Shown in pieces: positions 1 through 6,623 of a stretch of DNA of 8,167 nt; the stretch's first letter is position 1; every line of letters begins with the position of its first letter. The DNA comes from an archaeon. GTDB taxonomy: Archaea > Hydrothermarchaeota > Hydrothermarchaeia > Hydrothermarchaeales > JALUUU01. The stretch covers positions 1 through 8,167 of the forward strand of contig JALUUU010000181.1 in NCBI GenBank assembly GCA_027021185.1, written 5' to 3'. Position numbers and translations under genes: made by a program. Below the pieces are notes generated by a model. The model searched no databases. It was not told where the DNA came from and saw only the letters and a program-made list of their open reading frames with translations.

Positions 1-815
1 TTGTGCTGGTGGATGCTCTCAAGGCTCTCGCTCTCCACTATTATGAGGCTGTCGTCCGGGAGGCCCCTGAATTTCCTGATGACGTTTATCAGGATCTTCC
101 TGACCACGTCCTCCACAAACATGGGGTTCTCATGGCCGCTCATCACAACCTCCACCTCGTCCTCCCTCTTAAGAACCTCGTATGTTCTGGAGCTCATGGA
201 CTTCTCCAGGATCCCTATCAGGTCGTTAACGTCCACAGCGTACTTTGACTGAACCTCTATGAGGAGCCTGGAGATGTTTCTCTGGGTGTGGCTGGCTATG
301 GGGATACGCCTCAGTATGCGGTCAACAACCTCCCTCTCGAGGCTCTCCTCCATGATCTCTCTGGACCTCTCCATAAGGCCTTCCCTGGCGCATGGGCAGA
401 AGCTCATGCCGGTCACCTCGGCCCCAACCATCTTCCTTATTCTCCCGTCCTCGCTAACCGCCCTGGAGAGGATCTTGTATAGTTCCTGGGTTTTCTGTCC
501 GCTTACAGGGGCCTTCTTCACAACCACGTAGTCGGCCTCAAGCCTCACCTCTCCCCCCAGAGCGGAGGGATAGGCCTCCATGAGCTTATCCACTATCCCT
601 GCGCAGAGCTCCTCAACGGCCTCGACGCCTCCCCGTGTGCACGTGGTTATCGCGTCGTTGATGCTCTCCTCCAGGGAATGGGTCTCCACCCGCTCGGAGG
701 AGGGCAGACTGATGAAGATGTCCATCCGGGGTATTAAGACGTTGCTCCCTCCAGGGCCCCTGACCTCTATGAATCTCTCAATTCCCAGGACCCCGACCCT
801 GCTTATGTCCTTCAT
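1..815 (-). CDS. mptA: GTP cyclohydrolase MptA (FolE2/COG1469 family), 3' end off window
   Basis: MptA is the Fe(II)-dependent GTP cyclohydrolase of archaea. It converts GTP to 7,8-dihydroneopterin 2',3'-cyclic phosphate, the first step toward the methanopterin/folate pterin. I translated the minus strand by hand: 271 complete codons are open to the window edge. Family landmarks are ISRVGV (residues 4-9), MDIFISLP (31-38), GMSFCPCARE (136-145, with the conserved Cys pair C140/C142), ASHTQRN (174-180), ENPMFVEDVVRKIL (229-242), and LPDD then ESIHQH (266-271). The last is normally followed by a conserved HNAFAER-like stretch, so only about 40 residues should be missing. ATG at 815 is the only usable start: the in-frame codons back to the TAA at 869-867 include no ATG, GTG or TTG, and a GGAAG lies just upstream. 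The start lies inside rfcS (38-base overlap), implying co-transcription. Oddity: the usual KGxxMSR-type stretch after SLP is replaced by ERVETHSLEES (41-51). Family assignment is firm; full activity is inferred. Confidence 0.9.
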   Translation of the reverse strand, partial: MKDISRVGVLGIERFIEVRGPGGSNVLIPRMDIFISLPSSERVETHSLEESINDAITTCTRGGVEAVEELCAGIVDKLMEAYPSALGGEVRLEADYVVVKKAPVSGQKTQELYKILSRAVSEDGRIRKMVGAEVTGMSFCPCAREGLMERSREIMEESLEREVVDRILRRIPIASHTQRNISRLLIEVQSKYAVDVNDLIGILEKSMSSRTYEVLKREDEVEVVMSGHENPMFVEDVVRKILINVIRKFRGLPDDSLIIVESESLESIHQH

Positions 816-1788
816 GTATCTTCCTGCCCAGATAAACGAACTGTGCGAGGAGGGCCTCGAGCTGGATTAGTTCGTTGCTCCCCTCTGTGATCCTGTAATC
901 ATACTCCCCTATAACGTCTGCAAGCTTGACTTTCATCTCCTCGGGGATGGGTAGATTAAAAACTTCTCTATGAAGCTGTCCCACGACGTCGAGGCCGCTC
1001 ATCCCCTGAGATATCATGAGCTCCCTGAGCTGGTCCCGGGCCTTCATGAAGTCTCCCTGGAGGGCGGTCTTCAGAATCCTCTTTATGTCCTCGGGCCTGG
1101 CCTTGGCCACCACGCCGTAGATAACCTCGTCTGTGATGTTTTTGCTGAAGGCGCTGGCTGATTGAAGAAGGTTTATAGCCTTCCGCAGGTCCCCCTCCGA
1201 GAGATAGAGGATGGCCTCGAGGCCCTTATCAGTGAGCTCGAGCCCCTCGTTTTTGGCGATGAATCTGATCCTGTCCTCCATGGCCTCCTTGGGGATGGGC
1301 TTGAAGCGGAATAAGGCGCACCTGGACTGTATAGGCTCAATTATCTTGCTCGAGTAGTTGCAGCTCAAGATAAACCTGCAGTTCTGGCTGAACATCTCCA
1401 TGGTCCGGCGCATGGCGTGCTGGGCGTCCTTGGTGAGGGCGTCCGCCTCGTCGAGGAAGATTATCTTAAAGGTCCTGCTGTTCCCCCCCTCAAGCCCGTG
1501 GGCGAGGTACCTGGCAAAGCTCTTTATCTTCCCCCGGACCACGTCTATGCCGCGCTCATCGCTGGCGTTCAGCTCCAAAAAGTTTGTCTTCCAGGCGGAG
1601 CCGAAGAGTTCCTTTGCCAGGGCTATGGCGCATGTTGTTTTACCCGTGCCAGGGGGGCCAGAGAAAAGCATGTTAGGCAGGTTCCGGGATTTCAGGTATC
1701 CCTTAAGCCTCTCCACAACCTCCGCCTGATCGACGATTTCATCGACCCGTGAGGGGCGGTATTTCTCCACCCAGATAGCCTCTATCAT
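778..1788 (-). CDS. rfcS: Replication factor C small subunit
   Basis: This is the small subunit of the archaeal clamp loader, an AAA+ ATPase that with RfcL opens the PCNA ring and loads it at primer-template junctions. From the ATG at 1788 it is 336 residues, normal for the family. Visible motifs are WVEKYRPS near the N-terminus (residues 6-13), Walker A GPPGTGKT (44-51), ELNASDERGID (72-82), Walker B LDEAD (112-116), the CNYSSKIIEPIQSRC segment with sensor and arginine-finger SRC (143-157), and the helical C-terminal collar domain. No intein interrupts the gene, although inteins occur in some archaeal rfcS genes. The frame stays open to an ATG at 1851, but the extra 21 codons cover the TATA box and T-tracts and lack clamp-loader homology, so I use 1788 (AAGGT just upstream). 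The 3' end overlaps mptA by 38 bases. Confidence 0.95.
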   Translation of the reverse strand: MIEAIWVEKYRPSRVDEIVDQAEVVERLKGYLKSRNLPNMLFSGPPGTGKTTCAIALAKELFGSAWKTNFLELNASDERGIDVVRGKIKSFARYLAHGLEGGNSRTFKIIFLDEADALTKDAQHAMRRTMEMFSQNCRFILSCNYSSKIIEPIQSRCALFRFKPIPKEAMEDRIRFIAKNEGLELTDKGLEAILYLSEGDLRKAINLLQSASAFSKNITDEVIYGVVAKARPEDIKRILKTALQGDFMKARDQLRELMISQGMSGLDVVGQLHREVFNLPIPEEMKVKLADVIGEYDYRITEGSNELIQLEALLAQFVYLGRKIHEGHKQGRGPGN

Positions 1789-1812
1789 CGACCTTACATA
1801 TCTGTCCGAGGC

Positions 1813-1822
1813 TTTATATTTA
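1813..1822 (-). promoter_or_regulatory. TATA box of rfcS-mptA
   Basis: Read on the minus strand the box is TAAATATAAA, centred about 30 bases before the rfcS ATG at 1788. Archaeal transcription usually starts some 25 bases after the TATA centre, so the leader would be only a few bases long. This supports the shorter rfcS start and a shared rfcS-mptA transcript. Confidence 0.65.
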
Positions 1823-1827
1823 TTGTG

Positions 1828-1843
1828 AAAAAACGGACAAAAA
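1828..1843 (-). terminator. Oligo-T terminator of the upstream Cys-rich gene
   Basis: On the minus strand there is a run of five T (1843-1839), then GTCCG, then a run of six T (1833-1828). It lies 25-40 bases past the TAA of the gene ending at 1868. Archaeal RNA polymerase terminates at such U-tracts without needing a hairpin, and none is obvious here. The tracts sit directly before the rfcS TATA box, as expected if the two genes are separate transcripts. Alternatively the A/T-richness may simply belong to the promoter. Confidence 0.5.
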
Positions 1844-1867
1844 GGGTTCACGCTGGGTCATGGTTAT

Positions 1868-2218
1868 TTATATGAGCCTGAGCTTTCTGATGCATTCGCA
1901 GCCGTAGGGGCCGAATTCGTCGTCGTCTAAGACGAGATAGAAGCAGGAGGTTATTCTGCGGCCGCAGCGGATGCAGCGGCTCTGGCAGCCGTATTTCTTT
2001 ATCCCGGGCTTAAAGTCAGGCTCCATCGGGCCTTCGAGGTACACCCTGGAGCCGTCCCTTCGGAGGAATCCCCTCTTCTCCCCCTCCTCCAGGATCTCCC
2101 TTATTATCTTGGGCACCCGGGAAACCCCCTCCAGGATCTCCCTGGCTTCCCTGAGGGTGAGCTCCCTGCTCCTCACCATCCTCAGGAGCAGGAGTCCTTT
2201 TTCCACCTTGTCCCTCAT
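1868..2218 (-). CDS. Small Cys-rich protein, DUF5830-like (putative winged helix plus zinc site)
   Basis: The product is 116 residues from the ATG at 2218; a TTG two codons earlier (2224) is also in frame but less likely. The first ~60 residues are charged and helical (KVEKGLLLLRMV, LREAREILEG, PKIIREILEEGEKRG) and end in FLRRDGSRVYLEG, which looks like a winged-helix hairpin. The C-terminal half has six cysteines: C78, C82 and C85 (CxxxCxxC), C92, C107 and C109, the last two within FGPYGCECIRKL. This suggests a zinc ribbon or other metal site. The layout and the GPxGxxCIRK ending resemble, from memory, the uncharacterised haloarchaeal family DUF5830. Function is unknown; a DNA- or RNA-binding role is only inference. 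It is divergent from ileS, and T-tracts separate it from rfcS. That it is a real gene is supported by its coding pattern and by fitting the space between two promoters. Confidence 0.75.
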   Translation of the reverse strand: MRDKVEKGLLLLRMVRSRELTLREAREILEGVSRVPKIIREILEEGEKRGFLRRDGSRVYLEGPMEPDFKPGIKKYGCQSRCIRCGRRITSCFYLVLDDDEFGPYGCECIRKLRLI

Positions 2219-2228
2219 TATCAAAACC

Positions 2229-2236
2229 TTTAAAAG
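2229..2236 (+). promoter_or_regulatory. TATA-like box of the ileS operon
   Basis: The sequence is TTTAAAAG, centred about 28 bases before the ileS ATG at 2261. The bases directly before that ATG (AACTTTTCCCC) hold no Shine-Dalgarno match, fitting a leaderless or nearly leaderless mRNA. The box lies in the 42-bp region shared with the divergent Cys-rich gene. Confidence 0.5.
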
Positions 2237-2244
2237 TCTAAGGG

Positions 2245-2251
2245 TTTAGAA
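2245..2251 (-). promoter_or_regulatory. Weak TATA-like box of the divergent Cys-rich gene
   Basis: Read on the minus strand the sequence is TTCTAAA, centred about 30 bases before the ATG at 2218. The match to an archaeal TATA box is weak; I mark it because spacing fits and no better candidate lies in the short divergent spacer. Confidence 0.3.
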
Positions 2252-2260
2252 CTTTTCCCC

Positions 2261-5200
2261 ATGATAAGGCGGGCATCCAGGACCCTTGATCTGAGGAAAC
2301 TCGAGGAAGAGGTTCAGGGAGAGTGGAGGGAGAGAAACACCTACGATAAGGTGAAGAGGGCGAAAGCCCAGGGGGAGAAATACTATTTCCTGGACGGCCC
2401 GCCCTATGCCAGCGGGGCGATTCACCTTGGAACAGCCTACAACAAGATCCTTAAGGACGCTATTGTGCGCCACCTCACCATGAGGGGATACAACGTCAGG
2501 CGGCAGGCCGGGTGGGACTGCCATGGGCTGCCGATAGAGGTGAAGGTGGAGGAGAGGCTGGGCATCAAGAACAAGAAGGAAATAGAGGAGCTCGGCATCG
2601 AGAAATTCATTAAGGAATGTAAGTCCTGGGCCCTGGAGCACATAGAGATCATGGGGGGGCAGTTTCAGAGGCTCGGGGTCTGGATGGACTGGGACAAGCC
2701 CTACATGACCCTGAAGGACGACTATATCGAGGCCGCCTGGTGGACCATAAAGAGGGCCCATGAGAAGGGATTGCTAAGCAGGAGCCTCCGAGTCGTCACC
2801 TGGTGTCCGCGCTGCGAGACCGCTCTGGCAGAGGCCGAGGTGGAGTACAAAGACAGGCGGGACCCGTCCATCTACGTCAAGTTCCCGGTGGAGGGGAGGG
2901 AAAACGAGTACATACTCATATGGACCACGACCCCATGGACCCTCATAGGCAACCTCGCGGTCATGGTGCATCCTGACCATGAATACGTGAGGGCGGCGAC
3001 AGAAGAGGGCGTGCTCATCTTCGCAGAGGCTCTTCTACCCCAGCTGGAGGATAAGCTGGGCCTGAGCTTTAAAGTGCTGGAGAGACTCAGGGGCCGGGAC
3101 CTGGAGGGCCTCAGGTACAGGAATCCCCTCCGGGACAGGATAGCCATAGAATCTGGGGAGAACGCCTATCAAGTTATCCTGGCAGACTTCGTGAGCCTGG
3201 AGGAGGGCACGGGATGTGTTCACTCCGCCCCGGGCCACGGACCAGAAGACTTCGAAGCCTGCAAAGAATACGGCATAGAGCCCATCTGCCCCGTGGATGA
3301 GAGGGGAATGTTCACCCCTGATGCGGGGGAGTACGGGGGGAAACGGGTTAAGGAAGACGACAGCGTCATAATAGCCGACCTGGACGAGGCCCTTGTACTG
3401 TCGGAGGAGATAACCCATCGATACGGGCACTGCTGGCGTTGCAAAACCCCGATAATATACCGGGCAACTGAGCAGTGGTTCATCGCGGTCACAGAGCTCA
3501 AGGATCAGATGCTCGAGGAGATTGAGAGGGTGGACTGGGTGCCGAGCTGGGCGGGGTCGGCCCGCTTCAAGGACTGGGTTTCTAACGCCCGGGACTGGAC
3601 CATCTCCAGGCAGCGTTACTGGGGGATACCGATACCTATATGGATATGCGAGGGCTGCGGAGAGATGGAGGTGATAGGGTCCGAGAGAGAGCTCGCCGAT
3701 AAGGGATTCAAAGTCAAGGAGCTCCATCGGCCTTACGTGGACGAGGTAAAGCTGCCGTGCGGATGCGGCTCCCATAAGACCAGGGTGCCTGATGTGCTTG
3801 ACGTCTGGTTTGACAGCGGGGTGGCTGCATGGGCTTCTCTGGGCTACCCATCCAGGGAGGAGGAGTTTAACAAATGGTACCCCGTGGACTTCATCACGGA
3901 GGGCCATGACCAGACCAGGGGTTGGTTCTACTCCCAGCTCGGATGCGGGGTTATAGCCTTCAACGAGGTTCCCTACCGCCGCGTACTCATGCACGGCTTC
4001 ACCCTCGACGAGAAAGGGGAGAAAATGAGTAAAAGCCTGGGAAACGTGGTCCAGCCCGAGGAGGTTATAAGGGAGTACGGCGCGGAGGTTCTGCGCTTCT
4101 ACGTCCTGTGGTCCAACAAGCCCTGGGACGACCTGCGCTTCAACTGGAACGAGGTGAAGGTTGTTCAGAAGATGTTCAACGTCTGGTGGAACGCCTACGT
4201 CTTCGCCACAACCTACATGGAGATAGATGCCTTCGACCCGGAAGGATCCGGAAAGGGGAGGGAGCGCTACGAAACAGAGGACAAGTGGATGCTCTCGAGG
4301 CTTAACTCCCTCCTCAAAACAGTTACAGAGTCCTTCAGCTCATTGAACCTAAATCGGGCAGCCAGGGCGGTGCATGAATTCATCCTCGAGGACCTGAGCA
4401 GGTGGTACATACCCCTGATACGGCCCAGAACATGGATAGAAAAAGAAGACCCGTCGAAGCTCGCCGCCTATGCGGTTCTTCACCAGGTGCTCCTGAAGCT
4501 CGCTAAAGCCATGGCCCCCATCACCCCTCATCTCAGTGAGGTAATGTATGGGAACTTATCCGGCAGGTTGGAGAGCGTTCACCTGGAGGACTGGGTGGAG
4601 GCGGAGGAGGGCCGCATAGACCCTGGCCTGGAGAGGGACATGGAGGTGGCGAGGAAGTACGTGGAGGCCGAGGCCTACGCGAGACAAAAGCAGGGGATAA
4701 AGCGCCGATGGCCGGTGAAGACCAGCTATTTCCTCCCCAGGGATGAGGAGGCCGGGGAGGCCATGAGGAACCTTAGGGAGCTCATCACCAAGGCCACAAC
4801 CACCCTTGACTTCAGGATTCTATCGCCGGGGGAGAGGTTCAGAGGGATGAGGCTCATAGCTGAGCCAAACTTTGCCACCATAGGCCCGGAGTTCAGAGGC
4901 AAAGCCGCTAAGATAAAAGAAGCCCTGAAGAGGGTCGATCCCCTGGAGCTCAGGGAGAAGATAGCCGGGGGCTACGAGCTCGAAGTGGACGGTGAGAAGG
5001 TGCTCATAGAGGAGAGGCATGTCAACTTCACGGACTCCCTGGCAGAGGAATACTCCAGCGTCGACTTTGAATACGGAACAGTCTTTATAGACACAACCAG
5101 GAGCGACGAGGTCCTGTCCCTGGGGTACTCGAGGGAGGTGGTTAGGCGTATCCAGGAGATGCGGAAGGAGCTGGACCTCGACATAGAGGCGTTTATCGAG

Positions 5201-5386
5201 GCAAGGGTCGGCGTGGACGATGAGAAGGTAGTGGAGCTCCTGAACCAGGAGAATTCGCGGAGCTATATCTCCAACGAGACCAGGGCCAGGAAGCTGCTGA
5301 TCTCCCGGGAGATCAAGGCCGATGGATACGGGAAGAAATGGAATATAGACGGGTTAGAGTTCCACATATCTGTCAAAGAGCTGTAG
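2261..5386 (+). CDS. ileS: Isoleucyl-tRNA synthetase (archaeal/eukaryotic type)
   Basis: This class Ia synthetase charges tRNA-Ile with isoleucine in the cytoplasm and edits misactivated valine. The 1041-residue length is usual for archaeal IleRS. Landmarks in order: the ATP-binding HIGH-type motif as HLGT (residues 55-58) after GPPYASGAI; GWDCHGLPIE (84-93); the start of the CP1 editing insertion with WCPRC (181-185) and WTTTPWTLIGNLAV (221-234); a second Cys pattern CEGCGE followed by CGCGS, consistent with a zinc site; DVWFDSGVAAW; the catalytic loop KMSKS (588-592) before LGNVVQPEE; and a C-terminal helical anticodon-binding domain (SRWYIPLIRPR, APITPHLSEVMY). The final ~200 residues form the long C-terminal region of the archaeal/eukaryotic class. 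It appears to be first gene of a tight five-gene plus-strand array; mptE begins 12 bases after its TAG. Confidence 0.97.
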   Translation: MIRRASRTLDLRKLEEEVQGEWRERNTYDKVKRAKAQGEKYYFLDGPPYASGAIHLGTAYNKILKDAIVRHLTMRGYNVRRQAGWDCHGLPIEVKVEERLGIKNKKEIEELGIEKFIKECKSWALEHIEIMGGQFQRLGVWMDWDKPYMTLKDDYIEAAWWTIKRAHEKGLLSRSLRVVTWCPRCETALAEAEVEYKDRRDPSIYVKFPVEGRENEYILIWTTTPWTLIGNLAVMVHPDHEYVRAATEEGVLIFAEALLPQLEDKLGLSFKVLERLRGRDLEGLRYRNPLRDRIAIESGENAYQVILADFVSLEEGTGCVHSAPGHGPEDFEACKEYGIEPICPVDERGMFTPDAGEYGGKRVKEDDSVIIADLDEALVLSEEITHRYGHCWRCKTPIIYRATEQWFIAVTELKDQMLEEIERVDWVPSWAGSARFKDWVSNARDWTISRQRYWGIPIPIWICEGCGEMEVIGSERELADKGFKVKELHRPYVDEVKLPCGCGSHKTRVPDVLDVWFDSGVAAWASLGYPSREEEFNKWYPVDFITEGHDQTRGWFYSQLGCGVIAFNEVPYRRVLMHGFTLDEKGEKMSKSLGNVVQPEEVIREYGAEVLRFYVLWSNKPWDDLRFNWNEVKVVQKMFNVWWNAYVFATTYMEIDAFDPEGSGKGRERYETEDKWMLSRLNSLLKTVTESFSSLNLNRAARAVHEFILEDLSRWYIPLIRPRTWIEKEDPSKLAAYAVLHQVLLKLAKAMAPITPHLSEVMYGNLSGRLESVHLEDWVEAEEGRIDPGLERDMEVARKYVEAEAYARQKQGIKRRWPVKTSYFLPRDEEAGEAMRNLRELITKATTTLDFRILSPGERFRGMRLIAEPNFATIGPEFRGKAAKIKEALKRVDPLELREKIAGGYELEVDGEKVLIEERHVNFTDSLAEEYSSVDFEYGTVFIDTTRSDEVLSLGYSREVVRRIQEMRKELDLDIEAFIEARVGVDDEKVVELLNQENSRSYISNETRARKLLISREIKADGYGKKWNIDGLEFHISVKEL

Positions 5387-5398
5387 AGGACCCCTCTA
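5384..5398 (+). repeat. Short perfect inverted repeat at the ileS-mptE junction
   Basis: Arms TAGAGG (5384-5389) and CCTCTA (5393-5398) enclose the loop ACC. The left arm starts with the ileS stop codon TAG and holds GAGG, the likely ribosome-binding site of mptE; the right arm ends one base before the mptE ATG. In RNA the hairpin could cover that site. It is short enough to be chance. Confidence 0.4.
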
Positions 5399-6064
5399 AT
5401 GGACTATGAGGAGTGGAGGGCCTTATACGAGGCTATTTCCAAAGACCTGGGGCTTTCAAAGACGAGAGACCTTGAGGCCGCCATGCTTCTGCGTGGACTC
5501 GTGAAGCCCCTTCCCCTTAGCGAACTCAGAAGGCTGATCCACGGTAAGACCGTGCATATCTACGGCGCGGGGAGCTCCCTTGAAGAGGTGAGGGACTTTC
5601 CCCCCACAACTAAAATATCGGCCGACGGGGCCACCACATACCTGATGGAGCAGGGTGTTCTTCCCGAGGTTGTGGTAACAGATCTCGACGGCAGAATAGA
5701 GGACCTCCTCGAGGCCAGCGAGAGAGGGAGCATCGCCGTGATACATGCCCACGGAGACAACATGGACAAGCTAAGGCTGTATGCTCCAAGGTTCAGGAGA
5801 GTCATTCCCACATGCCAGTGCAGACCGCCCCCTGGGGTGCATAACTTCGGCGGCTTCACAGACGGCGACAGAGCCGTCTTCATGGCGTCCCATCTCGGGG
5901 CTAAGAGGATAGTCCTCCACGGCATGGACTTCGGGGAGGTCGGTAAATACTCTTTCTCCATGGATACGCCGTGGAAAAGGAAAAAGTTGAAGTGGGGGAA
6001 GAAGCTAATCGATTATCTGAGAGACAAAAAAGACATCCAGATAGTTGAGGGAGAGCATGGCTAA
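5399..6064 (+). CDS. mptE: 6-hydroxymethyl-7,8-dihydropterin pyrophosphokinase MptE (DUF115, COG1634)
   Basis: MptE uses ATP to diphosphorylate 6-hydroxymethyl-7,8-dihydropterin, the activated pterin later joined to the arylamine moiety of methanopterin or folate. It is the archaeal replacement for bacterial FolK and is unrelated in fold. The 221-residue product shows the family signature: nucleotide-binding HIYGAGSSLEE (53-63), SADGATTY (74-81), VVTDLDGR (92-99), VIHAHGDNMDKL (114-125), HNFGGFTDGDRAV (148-160) and LHGMDFGEVG (173-182), then a basic tail rich in Lys (KRKKLKWGKKL, 193-203). Start ATG 5399 follows GAGG nine bases upstream. It is flanked by ileS (12-base gap) and guaA (8-base overlap). 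mptA, the first step of the same pathway, lies on the divergent arm about 4.6 kb away; genes for the intermediate steps are not in the window. Confidence 0.93.
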   Translation: MDYEEWRALYEAISKDLGLSKTRDLEAAMLLRGLVKPLPLSELRRLIHGKTVHIYGAGSSLEEVRDFPPTTKISADGATTYLMEQGVLPEVVVTDLDGRIEDLLEASERGSIAVIHAHGDNMDKLRLYAPRFRRVIPTCQCRPPPGVHNFGGFTDGDRAVFMASHLGAKRIVLHGMDFGEVGKYSFSMDTPWKRKKLKWGKKLIDYLRDKKDIQIVEGEHG

Positions 6065-6623
6065 GGTTATTGTTATAGCGAACAGGGGGCAGTACAACCA
6101 CCGTATCTACAGGACCCTCAGGTACCTCGGCGTTGACTCCTCCCTGGTGCAGAACACCATAACCCCCGGGGAAATCGAGGAAGCCGGGGTGGATGGTATA
6201 GTGATCGGAGGAGGCCAGTACCTTGAGGCCAGCGGAAACTCCGGCGAGATCATTAAACACTTCGCCGGTAAGATCCCGATTCTGGGGATCTGCCTGGGTC
6301 ATCAGCTCATGGCGAAGATATATGGAGGCGAGGTTAGAACCGCCCCTGTGGGGGAATACGCAGAGGCCGAGATAGTGGTGGACGAGGAGAATGACATATT
6401 GAAGGGACTGGGCCCGAGTTTTAAGGCGTGGGTATCCCATAAAGACGAGGTCTCCGTCATGCCCAAAGACTTCATCAGGCTTGCCCACTCAAAGACCTGC
6501 CCCATCGAGGCCATGGCCCACGTTGAGCTCCCCCTATACGGCGTGCAGTTTCACCCCGAGGTTGAGCACACGCCCAAGGGACCGGAGCTCTTTAAAAACT
6601 TTCTGAGGATATGCGGGATATAA
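6057..6623 (+). CDS. guaAA: GMP synthase, glutamine amidotransferase subunit (GuaAa)
   Basis: This class I glutaminase subunit of the two-subunit archaeal GMP synthase releases ammonia from glutamine for the partner ATP-pyrophosphatase subunit, which aminates XMP to GMP. From the ATG at 6057 it has 188 residues, the usual length for the free subunit. The catalytic triad is visible: C79 in GICLGHQ, and H166 and E168 in GVQFHPE. GQYNHRIYRTLRYLG near the N-terminus (11-25) and WVSHKDEV (125-132) are also typical. A TTG at 6045 in the same frame is less likely, because the GAGGGAG Shine-Dalgarno sits correctly for 6057. The loop usually reading GGP is GGG here (51-53), a small deviation. It overlaps mptE by 8 bases and nreA by 13. 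The synthetase subunit is not in the window. Confidence 0.94.
   Translation: MAKVIVIANRGQYNHRIYRTLRYLGVDSSLVQNTITPGEIEEAGVDGIVIGGGQYLEASGNSGEIIKHFAGKIPILGICLGHQLMAKIYGGEVRTAPVGEYAEAEIVVDEENDILKGLGPSFKAWVSHKDEVSVMPKDFIRLAHSKTCPIEAMAHVELPLYGVQFHPEVEHTPKGPELFKNFLRICGI

Noticed and set aside
1..870. Several plus-strand open frames of 63-96 codons across 1-870
   Set aside because: They lie antisense to the 271-codon MptA frame, whose translation shows clear family motifs; the plus-strand products are Ser/Leu-rich shadows with no recognisable domain.
778..1788. Possible intein in rfcS
   Set aside because: Inteins are known in some archaeal rfcS genes, but the Walker A, Walker B and SRC motifs here are contiguous with normal spacing and the protein is of ordinary length.
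2246..2761. A 171-codon minus-strand open frame over the start of ileS
   Set aside because: It is antisense to the HIGH-motif region of IleRS and would remove the divergent promoter spacer; composition is that of a shadow frame.
3035..3994. A 319-codon minus-strand open frame inside ileS
   Set aside because: It is fully antisense to conserved IleRS catalytic sequence. The product is rich in Pro, Leu, His and Val in an unstructured pattern, as expected from the complement of GC-rich coding DNA.
5901..6488. A 195-codon minus-strand open frame across mptE and guaA
   Set aside because: It is antisense to two genes with intact catalytic motifs, spans their junction, and has no recognisable domain.
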